Shown here: positions 31,081 through 39,833 of the stretch, one piece after another
Position numbering within the stretch: position 1 is the stretch's first letter
Layout of the letters: every line of letters begins with the position of its first letter
The notes under the pieces: generated by a model
The model's database searches: none
What the model was told of the DNA's origin: nothing
Seen by the model: the letters and a program-made list of their open reading frames with translations, nothing else
Made by a program: the position numbers and the translations under genes
DNA from: Solirubrobacterales bacterium
GTDB taxonomy: Bacteria; Actinomycetota; Thermoleophilia; Solirubrobacterales; Solirubrobacteraceae
Direction: 5' to 3'
Length of the DNA: 64,000 nucleotides
Assembly: GCA_027315115.1 (NCBI GenBank)
Contig: DAHUYQ010000031.1
Coordinates: forward strand, 1 to 64,000

Positions 31081-31153
31081 GCGCCCGTAGCTCAGTGGAT
31101 AGAGCGTCCGCCTCCGGAGCGGAAGGTCGCGCGTTCGAATCGCGCCGGGCGCG
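31081..31153 (+). tRNA. tRNA-Arg (anticodon CCG)
   Basis: Full cloverleaf of 73 nt. The acceptor stem is GCGCCCG/CGGGCGC with discriminator G. The D-arm is GCTCAGTGGATAGAGC. The anticodon stem TCCGC/GCGGA holds the loop CTCCGGA, so the anticodon is CCG, decoding CGG. The T-arm is GCGCG-TTCGAAT-CGCGC. No CCA is encoded. Bases 31112-31150 are repeated at 32478-32516, so this gene has served as an integration site. Confidence 0.96.
31112..31150 (+). repeat. attachment-site repeat, tRNA copy
   Basis: The 3' half of the tRNA, from the anticodon loop to the acceptor stem. It is repeated in direct orientation at 32478-32516 with a single mismatch in 39 positions (31146 C versus 32512 G). This is the arrangement left by site-specific integration into a tRNA 3' end. 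Confidence 0.85.
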
Positions 31154-31249
31154 TGGGGGGATCCCGTGTAACTGTGCGGGATTGGGTTGTTAAGCGGCCT
31201 GGCTCTCAACCTCCGCTGGCTCGGTGTTTTCGCTCCGGCCGCCTATCTC

Positions 31250-31876
31250 TCAGGCCGAGCGGTGCGCGTAGTTGACGGGCGTCTCGACCAACTCGAATAC
31301 CTTGCCGCTGATACGGTGATGGTGTACACCCGGCACTTCGCGCAGCCGTTGAGCGAAGCTGCGGCTGCTCCAAGAGGCCGTCTCGATCCGGCGTGCTCCC
31401 TTCAGGCGAACGACCATCTCGACCGCCGGCAGCAGGTCGGTGTCGTGCGTGAAGAGGATCGCCACGTCAGCCGTGTCGGTGAGGATCGTCTCGGCCACCG
31501 CGAGCGCGAGCTGAACGTCGATGCCCTTCTCGACCGGTGTCTGATCTACCACGCGTGATGGCGGGTAGCGCAGCGGTCGCAGACGCGGCACGACGATCGA
31601 GCCACCCTCCGTGATCCACGCCGCCGCCTGGCGCCGGTTGGCTCCATAGCCCACCGGGTCACGCGCGGAGCTCGGCAACCCACGATGGACCTCGACGCGC
31701 ACAAGCGCCGCACTCTCACCGCGTCCGTGCCCGGCCACGAGAATGCGCGCGAGCTTGAACGGGCTGAAGTTGCCGCGCTCATTCGGCAGCGAGCGCAACC
31801 CAAACGCCTCGCGCGCGGCCTTGTAGGCGTTCTGCCAGTCGATAAAGACCGCGATCCGTGTCGGCGAGCCGGCCAT
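31250..31876 (-). CDS. NYN-domain (LabA/DUF88-type) putative ribonuclease
   Basis: Protein of 208 aa with a PIN-like NYN fold. IAVFIDWQNAY is the first acidic motif, KGIDVQLALAVAETIL the second, and FTHDTDLLPAVEMV the third. Together they give the Asp/Asn set of a metal-dependent RNase. A C-terminal stretch ends in ISGKVFELVE. ATG 31876 was chosen because it begins just before the first motif; the open frame further upstream is not protein-like. It lies inside the 1.4-kb segment flanked by tRNA-derived repeats and is divergent from the next gene. NYN proteins occur in RNA turnover and in defence and toxin settings; its target is unknown. Confidence 0.82.
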   Translation of the reverse strand: MAGSPTRIAVFIDWQNAYKAAREAFGLRSLPNERGNFSPFKLARILVAGHGRGESAALVRVEVHRGLPSSARDPVGYGANRRQAAAWITEGGSIVVPRLRPLRYPPSRVVDQTPVEKGIDVQLALAVAETILTDTADVAILFTHDTDLLPAVEMVVRLKGARRIETASWSSRSFAQRLREVPGVHHHRISGKVFELVETPVNYAHRSA

Positions 31877-31999
31877 AAAAAGATTCCCCGCCAGTGCGGC
31901 CGAAGCCGGACGGCGGGGAGCAATGACCCAAGGATAGCCGATCCTGTCCGCGCACGAGGCCGCACCGATAGGACGGCTGACGAAGCTGGGCACCGAACG

Positions 32000-32473
32000 A
32001 TGCGATCCGTCTGCGCTCTGTGGTCTGATCCACCTGTGCGCCTGGTATCGCTCGACTACGACCACGCAGAGGAAGCTCGCGCCGACCTTGACGCGCTCGC
32101 CGAGGGGCTACGAGCTTCCGGTTGCTCTGTCGAGATCACCGGCGCCGATGAGCCTCATCGAGTACGGTTGCAAAAGGGCGTCGAGCACATCATCGTTGAC
32201 ATGCTCAGCGTCGTCCTCGACGAGGCCGAGCGCCACCTGATCGACACGGTCCTCACAGTCCTTACGACGTGGGCGCTCCATCGCCGAGTCTTCCGTGGGC
32301 GAGAAGGATCTAAGCCAATGGTGGTCGTCTGGATCGACGCAGAGGTTGTCCGGGAGGCTGAGCTTCCCGAAGCCGACGAGACGCCGATCCATCTTCTGCC
32401 CCATAAGCACACTCTTCCTCTGTTGGCAAGGGCTGAAGCGGCAGCACAGGCGACGATCGTCGGAGAGGCCTAG
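32000..32473 (+). CDS. Hypothetical protein at the edge of the tRNA insert
   Basis: Up to 157 aa. The text reads as a real protein from about VRLVSLDYDHAEEARADLD onward, so the true start may be GTG 32035 rather than ATG 32000. The middle is rich in hydrophobic beta/alpha alternation (HIIVDMLSVVLDEAERHLID, VVVWIDAEVV). I do not recognise the family. It ends 4 bases before the second attachment repeat, so the coding region almost fills the right side of the insert. Confidence 0.6.
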   Translation: MRSVCALWSDPPVRLVSLDYDHAEEARADLDALAEGLRASGCSVEITGADEPHRVRLQKGVEHIIVDMLSVVLDEAERHLIDTVLTVLTTWALHRRVFRGREGSKPMVVVWIDAEVVREAELPEADETPIHLLPHKHTLPLLARAEAAAQATIVGEA

Positions 32474-32477
32474 ACGT

Positions 32478-32516
32478 CTCCGGAGCGGAAGGTCGCGCGT
32501 TCGAATCGCGCGGGGC
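32478..32516 (+). repeat. attachment-site repeat, distal copy of the tRNA-Arg 3' half
   Basis: Direct repeat of tRNA positions 31112-31150, 38 of 39 identical, without the 5' half of the tRNA. It lies between the stop of the unknown gene (32473) and the stop of the DUF5677/SEC-C gene (32534). It marks the far boundary of a 1366-bp insertion, or the junction between two elements stacked at the same tRNA. Confidence 0.85.
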
Positions 32517-32533
32517 ATGTCGCCGCTCTGCCG

Positions 32534-33535
32534 CTACTCCCGCACGCCATGACAGCGCTTGCACTTGTCACCACTGCCGCACGGGCATGGGTCGTTGCGG
32601 TCGACTTCGCCGAGATCGAAGATCTCTGGTGAGAGCGCCCGGCGTTCCTGACGCTCCCGCCAGTCCGCAAACTCACCCGCCCGGGGAAAGTCAAAGTGCT
32701 GCATGACGAGCAGCCCAACCGCGCCGATAGTCCAGGCGGCTCCAAAGAGCGTGCGATCCATCTCGACCGTGCTCGGCCCCGCAAATGTCTTCAGGTAGCC
32801 GGGCGCATCCTCCGCCAGATGCTGATTGTGAGCCAGGGGCGAGGAGTGCAGCAGCAGGTTGTTTCGGTGATGGGCAAGCTCGTACATCGTCCGCAGCTTG
32901 ACCAACTCATGTTCCTCCCATGCGCCTTTGGCCGCGTCGATCCTTGCATGGAGCGACACGCCCGTCCAGTGCCTCTCGCCATACCTTCCAAAGCGTGTCT
33001 CGTCTGCTAGCTCTGCCACCTCCTCCGCTGTGAGCGGTTCAAACGAAGCGTCTGACGTGGCAGGCAGCTTTTCAAGGCTGACGCGGAGCGCAAGCTGCTC
33101 ACGACGCTCGTGAGCGCTGTGCATCTTCGCAGCGGCGTCGGGGTTGCAGACTGTCCAGCCAGCATCGATAAGATCCTCAAAGAGCGCCCTGTTGAGCATC
33201 GCACCGTGGGTACCGAAGCCAGCTTCCGCGAGACAGACGACTGCGCGCGCTGTCGTCAGGCTTCGCGACAGAACGAGCGCGATAATCCGGTCCGCTTTTG
33301 ATTCGAGCGGCTTGCCGGCCCACGGGTTGATCTCATCAGCCACGCAGTCGATCATGCGCTCCAAGTAGCCCAACTTGGCGGCGAACTTCTTCCGCACGTG
33401 AGCACGGTTTGCGGCGAATGGGTCACTGGGGTCGCGCGAGAAGTTGGTCCGTTGAGCCGTTCGCCGTCGTGGAGCCCCTTGCGGCTCCTGGTTCTCGGGC
33501 TGGCCATAGAAGTCGTGCTCTTCCTCGGGAGTCAT
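32534..33535 (-). CDS. DUF5677-like protein with a C-terminal SEC-C zinc motif
   Basis: 333 aa. The central helical region (RSLTTARAVVCLAEAGFGT, LNRALFEDLIDAGW, ELAHHRNNLLLHSSPL) resembles DUF5677, a HEPN-like all-alpha family. The C-terminus is a SEC-C motif, DRNDPCPCGSGDKCKRCHG, with four zinc ligands. SEC-C tails often mediate binding to a partner protein or ribosome. It starts 15 bases after the DUF499 ATPase gene, so it is the last gene of the helicase-methylase-ATPase operon. A function in that system is inferred from position only. Confidence 0.8.
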   Translation of the reverse strand: MTPEEEHDFYGQPENQEPQGAPRRRTAQRTNFSRDPSDPFAANRAHVRKKFAAKLGYLERMIDCVADEINPWAGKPLESKADRIIALVLSRSLTTARAVVCLAEAGFGTHGAMLNRALFEDLIDAGWTVCNPDAAAKMHSAHERREQLALRVSLEKLPATSDASFEPLTAEEVAELADETRFGRYGERHWTGVSLHARIDAAKGAWEEHELVKLRTMYELAHHRNNLLLHSSPLAHNQHLAEDAPGYLKTFAGPSTVEMDRTLFGAAWTIGAVGLLVMQHFDFPRAGEFADWRERQERRALSPEIFDLGEVDRNDPCPCGSGDKCKRCHGVRE

Positions 33536-33550
33536 AGACGGATCGATCGG

Positions 33551-36500
33551 CTATCCCTCCTCGAACCCGCTCTGCTCGAACTTCAGCGTCGCCGCGTTCT
33601 CCGAGACCGTCCGGGCCTTCGCATCGTCGAATCCGTCAGGCGCAGTGGCCTCGATCTCGATCGTGACAGCGAGTTGCACGCCGGGCGTCGTCCCGAGCGG
33701 ACCGAGCACCTCGTCGGCGATCTTCTTGAAGTCAGATGCATAACGATCGGGCTGCAAGCGCTTGCTGGCGAAGAACCGCGTCCTGCCTGGCCGGCGCGAG
33801 CCGTCGTCCTGCTCCGATGGCCGGACATGATCCGCGTTGGAAGCTGGTGGGACGGCCGCCACGTCTGCCGGCAGCTCGCTCGCGCGCTGTGCCTTCGCGC
33901 GCTCGGGCGCGACGATCACCGTCGCATCGGTCACGGCTACGCTCAAGCCGTCGGTTGGCAGGACGAGCCCGCGGTACTTGCCCGTCGCCTCGTCGTAGCC
34001 GTCGGCCAGCGCGAAGCCCTCCTGCTCCCACAGCAGTTGCGGGCCGGTGAGGCCCGCGTCGAGCACCGCGCGATCGCGCAGCCGCGGCATGTACGGGTAC
34101 TCGGCGTACAGCCGCCATAGCGCCCCCACGGTCATGTGCCCGCTCTCCCAGAGCTTGGCGGCTGCTGTCTCGAGCTGGTGGCGGATCGCCGGGGCGGCGT
34201 GCTGGACGGCGAGCGCTCCGTCGTTGCCAAGGCGGCGACTGACTCGCTCGGCAAGCGAGGGCGCTTGGCCCTCGACCTTGCTCTCCAGAAGATCGATCGG
34301 CTGTCCGCTCGGAACGAGCGCCCACTGGTAGGCGCCGAGCAGCCGTGCGTTGGCGGTCTCGCTCGCCTTCGCTTGTCGCTCGCTCGCCTGGTTGCGCTGG
34401 CTCGCGGTGAGGTTGAGGTCGTCCTCCCTGGCGAGGATCCCCGACCAGCCAAGATACTCCCGCACCGAGCGCTCAAGCTCCTCGATGCGGTCGCGATCAC
34501 CGGCGAGATAGACGAGCATGTTGCGGTAGGACCGGTTCGCCGCGCCGCGGTGCTCGGTCGCGGTCTTGGCGAACACCATCGCCTCGGAGTCGGCGACGCC
34601 GCGCTTGTGCGTGAGCTTGGGGTGCAGGATCACCAGGCGCGCTTCGTCGACGTCTGGGATGTCTGCCGCGTCGTCGATGCAGATGTGGACGCCCGCGAAC
34701 GCTCCACGGGTGGCGGCCTGCGCCTTCAGGCGCTTGGCGATCTCGTGGAACACCTCCTCAGCGGGCAGACGCTCGGCCTGATCCTTCGCACGCCGCGAGA
34801 TGTTGGCCTGCAGGTCATACCAGTACCTGCCGCCGGCGCTGTAGAAGTACGTCGCGCGATCGGCAAGCGCAGCAAGCGCGGAGTGGAAGTTGCCCGGCAC
34901 GTCGCCAGGTATCGCGGTCCCGAGGAACACGCGCTGGGTCTCAAGGCCCTTGTGTGCCGAGCCGATCGTCGGCGCGGCGCCGAAGAACACGGTGCGCGCG
35001 AGGCGCCTGGTCAGGGAGCGCTGCCCGAAGAGCGGCTTGCCCTCGTCGATCTTCACGGGCTCTGCGTTCGGGCCATCGACGTCCGCGTCGATCACGGCCT
35101 TCCAGGAGTCCTGCAGGTACTGCGTCAGCTCTGAGTTCACCGCCGCCGTGCCGATCGGGATCGACCCAGGCATGATCAGCGGCGACTGATCCTCTCCGAC
35201 CCACAGCGCGTGGATGACCGTGTTCATCAGGCGCAGAACGCCGCGCGTGCGCTGAAAGCGCTCGAGGCTCGACCAGTCCTCGTACAGCCGGTCGAACAGC
35301 TCCGGGTGAATCGGGTAAGTCTGCTTGATCCGATCCTCGTAGCCGCCGTCGCGCGCCTCGCGCGGGAACTCGTCGGCGTAGCGGTGGTACATCTCTACGA
35401 AGCTGCGCGCCGTCGCGTTGATCGACGCAAGCGCGTCGGCGTCCGGCGCGGCGAACAGCCGCTGACGCACGATGTGATACGCCTCGTTCGGAGACGCCGG
35501 CCGCCACTGGTCGGCGACGCGCCGCACGACGTTCTGCAGTCGCCGCAGCGCCTCGAGGCCGTGAGCGCCGCCGACCTCCTCGGCGTTGCCGGCTGCCGGC
35601 CGGCTGTCATCGCCGCTCTCCGAGGCGGGGATCGAGATGGCAAGCAGCACTCCCGGGGTGCCCTTGACGGCCTCGGTGAGCGACTGCGCGAAGGTGAATT
35701 GGTCGTCGAACGTCCCGCCGGCGAGGTCGTCACGCGAGAGCAGGCTGCGCGCATAGGCAACCCACTCGTCGATCAGGATCACCGCCGGCGCGTAGGCGCT
35801 CAGCAGATCGTGGAGCGCCTTGCCGGGCGGAGTGCGGTTCGCATCCGCGGTCGCCACCTTCGCAAACGCCTCTTTGCCACCGAGCTGCCAGGCAAGCTCT
35901 CCCCACATCGTGTTGACCTGAGTGCCATCGGGCTTCACCTCGCCGGAAGGTGAGATGTGATTGCCGACGAGCGCCACGCGCCGGACGCCTCCAGACAGCT
36001 CGCCGAAAGGCGTCCTGGAGAGCATGTCCTGGATCTCCTGCGGATAGTCGCCAAGCGGAGTGTCCGACGCGAGATGCCAGAGCGCGAGCATCGAGTGCGT
36101 CTTGCCGCCACCAAAGTTCGTCTGCAGGTTGATCACCGGCGAGGCGTTCTGGTCGCCTGCCAGACGTCGCACCGCGCGCTCGATGAGATCGCGCAGGCCC
36201 TCGGTGAGGTAGGTGCGCGCGAAGAACTGAACCGGCTCGGCATAGTCTTTGCCCGCCTCGTCCGTCGCGGCCACCTTGTAGAGGTCCGCCGCGAACTCGG
36301 CGGCCTGGAAGTTGCCGGTGCAGACGTCATCGTGCGGCGCCAGGACTTCGCGCCAAGGACGCAGCCCTTCCGACCCAGGCGTGACCGCCGCGGACCTCAG
36401 CGCCTTGCGATCGTCCTTGTCGGCGGTGAGACGACGCAGCCCGAGGCGGATCGACTTGATCTCGTCGGCAACCGACGGCGCTCCGATGGCGACGAGCAAT

Positions 36501-36874
36501 CGCTCCGCGGTGTCGAGGCAACGGTAGGCGTCGTCATCGCTGAACGGCTTGTTGTGAGCCCAGTCGTTGCGCGCCTCGCGCAGCTCCTTGCAGTAGCCCT
36601 GCCCGACGTGGCCGATCGTGCCGTCAAACGGATACCAGCCCGCCTCGAGATTGTGCGGGATGTTCTCGGTCAACATCCGTAGCTGCACCTGCGGGTCGAG
36701 CGCGTGGTACTCCTTTTCCTGTCCCCCCTTCTTCTTGTCCTTCATCGCCACGAGCGCCGTCCACGAGGCGCCCTCGGGCAGCTTTGGTCCGACTGAGCGC
36801 GTGATGAAGTCGTCGAGCGCGGGCGCGAGCAGCTCGAACGTCTTGCCAATGCGGTCGCGGTTGGAGATCGCCAT
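33551..36874 (-). CDS. Swt1-HEPN/DUF499 ATPase of the defence operon
   Basis: Large protein of 1107 aa. The first ~140 residues look like the Swt1-family HEPN domain (GKTFELLAPALDDFITRSVG, ARNDWAHNKPFSDDDAYRCL, ERLLVAIGA). A DUF499 P-loop ATPase follows, with Walker A NFGGGKTH near residue 255 and Walker B VILIDEW near 360, plus LSRDDLAGGTFDDQFTFAQS. The C-terminal ~250 residues are mixed and end acidic. I took ATG 36874, which follows GGGGAG; an upstream GTG (36880) would overlap the methylase stop (GTGA). It is third in the operon after the helicase and methylase. DUF499 proteins are regularly neighbours of DUF1156 methylases. Confidence 0.88.
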   Translation of the reverse strand: MAISNRDRIGKTFELLAPALDDFITRSVGPKLPEGASWTALVAMKDKKKGGQEKEYHALDPQVQLRMLTENIPHNLEAGWYPFDGTIGHVGQGYCKELREARNDWAHNKPFSDDDAYRCLDTAERLLVAIGAPSVADEIKSIRLGLRRLTADKDDRKALRSAAVTPGSEGLRPWREVLAPHDDVCTGNFQAAEFAADLYKVAATDEAGKDYAEPVQFFARTYLTEGLRDLIERAVRRLAGDQNASPVINLQTNFGGGKTHSMLALWHLASDTPLGDYPQEIQDMLSRTPFGELSGGVRRVALVGNHISPSGEVKPDGTQVNTMWGELAWQLGGKEAFAKVATADANRTPPGKALHDLLSAYAPAVILIDEWVAYARSLLSRDDLAGGTFDDQFTFAQSLTEAVKGTPGVLLAISIPASESGDDSRPAAGNAEEVGGAHGLEALRRLQNVVRRVADQWRPASPNEAYHIVRQRLFAAPDADALASINATARSFVEMYHRYADEFPREARDGGYEDRIKQTYPIHPELFDRLYEDWSSLERFQRTRGVLRLMNTVIHALWVGEDQSPLIMPGSIPIGTAAVNSELTQYLQDSWKAVIDADVDGPNAEPVKIDEGKPLFGQRSLTRRLARTVFFGAAPTIGSAHKGLETQRVFLGTAIPGDVPGNFHSALAALADRATYFYSAGGRYWYDLQANISRRAKDQAERLPAEEVFHEIAKRLKAQAATRGAFAGVHICIDDAADIPDVDEARLVILHPKLTHKRGVADSEAMVFAKTATEHRGAANRSYRNMLVYLAGDRDRIEELERSVREYLGWSGILAREDDLNLTASQRNQASERQAKASETANARLLGAYQWALVPSGQPIDLLESKVEGQAPSLAERVSRRLGNDGALAVQHAAPAIRHQLETAAAKLWESGHMTVGALWRLYAEYPYMPRLRDRAVLDAGLTGPQLLWEQEGFALADGYDEATGKYRGLVLPTDGLSVAVTDATVIVAPERAKAQRASELPADVAAVPPASNADHVRPSEQDDGSRRPGRTRFFASKRLQPDRYASDFKKIADEVLGPLGTTPGVQLAVTIEIEATAPDGFDDAKARTVSENAATLKFEQSGFEEG

Positions 36875-36876
36875 CG

Positions 36877-39696
36877 TCACTCCCCCTCGAAGTCGAGCCT
36901 AGCCTGCTCTCCCACGCCATTCTGCGCGGAGCGAGCCGCCTGCACGATGTCAGGCCAAGCCGTTGCGACGGTGTTGAAGGCCAGCGCGTCCTGCGTCCAG
37001 CCGTTCTTTTCGGCAATCGAGAAGAGCAGGAACGCTAGCTCCTTGACGAGCTCGACGTCGATCGCGCCGTCGGTGCGTTCCTGAGCGCTCGCGACCAGTG
37101 AGCCGGCGGCCGGCAATCCGTCACGCTGCAGGCATACGATCAGATGATGAAGGATCTCCCATATGCCAACGCGGTCGTCGGCGAGGACGTTGTAACTCTC
37201 CGGCATGGCAGCCGGCGCCAGCAGTGTGACCTTGCCGGCAGCGCTCGTGAGGATGCCGTCGCGGACCATCGCCTCAACTGCGGTGTTGCGGGCGCGCGCA
37301 AGATCGTCGGCTACACCGAACTTGCCGGTCGCATATCCATGCTGGCGATACCAGGCGATCGCGAAGCGGGTCGCGGCGTCGAAGTCGCCCTCCTGCTCGT
37401 TGAGCACCTGATCGAGGATCTCGTTGATCCGCGCAAGCGCCGATCGCACCGTCATCGGCGTGCCGTCGTTCTCGATCACCTTCGCGTAGCGCGAGAAGAC
37501 CGCCATGCCGGGACCGATCGCGGCCTGCGGCAGGTCCACAGGCGCGATGGCGCCCTGCTGCAGCTTGCGCAACGCGTCGGGCAGCTCGTCGCGCAGAGCA
37601 GCCATCAGGCCGCGGCGATCTGTAGTCGGTGCGTCGTCGGGGCGCGGGCGCAGGGCGAGGACGATAGAGGACGCAAGGGCGTTCGTCCCGACGGCAATCA
37701 TACGTCCGTTGCGCTCGCTGCGCATAGGCCAGGTTGCCGTGATCGCCCAGCCAGAGCGAGTCATGCCGTCGAGCAGTGTCTCCCAACCAGTAGACGCCGT
37801 ACCGTCATTGTCAGCTTCTGCCTGCTTGAACGCGTAATAGACGGTGGTCGGGAAATCTGGAAGCGCGGATTCGCGAGCGCGAGCGAACACGCGCAGGAAA
37901 CCGTCCTCGAAGAACGACCTCGCGCCCCCCTTGCCGTTGTGGCGATACGGGTTGGCGACGAGCTCCTCCGCCTTCGGGACCAGCATCGTGCTCAGCAGAG
38001 CCGGATGAACGTCACGCAGCGAGCGGCGGAGCCAGACGTAGAAAAAGTCGGAGAGGTCTGAGTACCCGACATTGTCATAGTAGGGCGGATCGGTGCTAAT
38101 CAGCGCGCCATCAACGAATGGCGCAGCGGCGTCAGATTGAGTGACAACAGAACAACCAGTCGCGGGGACGCGCTCAAGCGCAGATGAGATCCACTCGACT
38201 TGACCCAAGTAGTTGCCTGTCGACGCGGAGAACGGATTCGTCTCCACGAAATCCCATGCCATTGGCACGGCTTGGCGGGCAAAGACGTTGCGTACGAACT
38301 CGCCTTGGGACGCCCACGTGTTGATGGCTGAGAAATAGTCGGCAGATCGGCTAACCGCGAGGCCGAGATATGTCGCCACGGCGTCGGCACGGGCCTCTGC
38401 ACCGGTGCCGCTAGCCTCGAGGCGCTCACCAGAAGGCACGCCAGCTGCGCGCGCATCACCAAGCACGCGCTCGCGCGCCTCCATGACGAGGTCACTGAAC
38501 GTGGTCAGCGCCAGAAGCTGACGGTTCGTAAAGAGGTCCGAGAAGCGTGCGAGGCCGTAAGGTGGAGTCCAGAGATTCCTCGGGTCATATCCGAGTTCCT
38601 GATCAGGGCCCTTGTCCGGTCGCTCGACCTGAGCAGTATCGAAGTGTTCGGCAACCGGCGGAAGGTACGCGCGCCGTCCGTTGCCTTCGGCAACGACGGC
38701 CATTAGGACGCTTCCCAGACCCGCTGTCTGACCCTGACCCTTGATCTCGTCAATGGCAACCGCAGCGCCACACGCCACACAGATGGCACCTTGCCGAGCC
38801 TTGGTCGGCTCGATCGACGGACCCGTCACCCCGTGCCCAATCTCGAACTCCACCCGCTTCCCGCTCGGATGCTCCGGGTCCGCCACAACGATCGGCCGGA
38901 CCCACGCCTCCTTGCCCTTCTTCTTGCCCAGCCACCAAGAGCGGACGAGCGGCATCTCGATCCCGCACGCTGGGTTCGGGCAGGTCACCGTCCGTGCCCA
39001 GATCCAGGCGATTACGTTCGCCTTGCTTCCGTCCTCGAGCGTCGCCTGCGGGTAGTGGTGGCCGATGCGCTTCTGTGCCTCATCGCGCATCCACTCACCG
39101 TAGGCGCGGACATCGGCAGCAAGACCTGTCGCGCCCTCCCAATCGCCGAGCCGACTCTCGGCGAGGCCGGGGAACACGGGCGGGCGGCCGGCGAACTTCG
39201 GCGGGATCTCGATCAGCGCCTTGTTGATGAGCACCGCGACCGGGTTGAGGTCGGAGGCGTGTGCCTCGAGCCCGAGGCGCTGCGCCTCCAGCGGGATCGT
39301 GCCGCCACCGGCGAACGGATCGAGGATCGGTGGCGGTTTGCCGTTTGTGGAGGCGAGAATCTCGGCGTGCGCTTCGGCGAACAGCGCCTTGTCGCGCGTG
39401 TTCTCCCAGACGACGAGCCGTTCGATGATGCCATGCAGGCGCTCACGCTCGGCGCGCTGCGCCTCCTCAGTCGGGAAGCGGTCGGGATGCGACGACGGGT
39501 CGTCGACGAGTTGGGCGAACAGCACGGCTCGGGCGGCGGCGAGCGGGCGCCGCGCCCACCACAGGTGCAACGTCGAGGGATGCCCGTGGCGAATCGACTT
39601 CTCGCGCGCGGACTCCCTGTTGATCGCCTCGAGCGGCAACGCGACCTCGATCAGCTTGCGCTTCGGCGTGCTCGTCATCGGCCCCCCCGGCGTCAT
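36877..39696 (-). CDS. DUF1156 adenine-specific DNA methyltransferase
   Basis: 939 aa. It opens with DUF1156 (LIEVALPLEAINRESAREKS, LHLWWARRPLAAARAVLF). Methyltransferase motif I is DPFAGGGTIPLEA at residues 126-138, and the catalytic motif DPPYYDNVGYSDLSDFFY lies near 533, so this is an N6-adenine (gamma-type order) enzyme. Between them is a zinc-ribbon-like pair, CPNPACG and CVACG. ATG 39696 or ATG 39678 could be the start. It follows the helicase by 137 bases and is coupled to the DUF499 gene. It would mark host DNA or act directly in phage restriction. Confidence 0.92.
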   Translation of the reverse strand: MTPGGPMTSTPKRKLIEVALPLEAINRESAREKSIRHGHPSTLHLWWARRPLAAARAVLFAQLVDDPSSHPDRFPTEEAQRAERERLHGIIERLVVWENTRDKALFAEAHAEILASTNGKPPPILDPFAGGGTIPLEAQRLGLEAHASDLNPVAVLINKALIEIPPKFAGRPPVFPGLAESRLGDWEGATGLAADVRAYGEWMRDEAQKRIGHHYPQATLEDGSKANVIAWIWARTVTCPNPACGIEMPLVRSWWLGKKKGKEAWVRPIVVADPEHPSGKRVEFEIGHGVTGPSIEPTKARQGAICVACGAAVAIDEIKGQGQTAGLGSVLMAVVAEGNGRRAYLPPVAEHFDTAQVERPDKGPDQELGYDPRNLWTPPYGLARFSDLFTNRQLLALTTFSDLVMEARERVLGDARAAGVPSGERLEASGTGAEARADAVATYLGLAVSRSADYFSAINTWASQGEFVRNVFARQAVPMAWDFVETNPFSASTGNYLGQVEWISSALERVPATGCSVVTQSDAAAPFVDGALISTDPPYYDNVGYSDLSDFFYVWLRRSLRDVHPALLSTMLVPKAEELVANPYRHNGKGGARSFFEDGFLRVFARARESALPDFPTTVYYAFKQAEADNDGTASTGWETLLDGMTRSGWAITATWPMRSERNGRMIAVGTNALASSIVLALRPRPDDAPTTDRRGLMAALRDELPDALRKLQQGAIAPVDLPQAAIGPGMAVFSRYAKVIENDGTPMTVRSALARINEILDQVLNEQEGDFDAATRFAIAWYRQHGYATGKFGVADDLARARNTAVEAMVRDGILTSAAGKVTLLAPAAMPESYNVLADDRVGIWEILHHLIVCLQRDGLPAAGSLVASAQERTDGAIDVELVKELAFLLFSIAEKNGWTQDALAFNTVATAWPDIVQAARSAQNGVGEQARLDFEGE

Positions 39697-39833
39697 CGGC
39701 GGTCGCTCATATCTGTCGCCACGGCGCTCATAACGCCCGCGAATACCAGCAGATACGCCAGTTCGTGGCGGCGGCGTGGCGGCCCATATGGAGGCTGATA
39801 ACGCTCATTCCGATTCGAGGGCGGGCGACCATC

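Noticed and set aside
32478..32516. Second tRNA-Arg gene
   Set aside because: Only the 3' half is present; no acceptor 5' strand or D-arm precedes it. It is an attachment-type repeat.
39728..39833. Small gene in the gap between helicase and methylase
   Set aside because: A 34-codon frame (ATG right after the helicase stop) exists, but it has no conserved features or clear ribosome binding site, so I treat the gap as an untranslated spacer.
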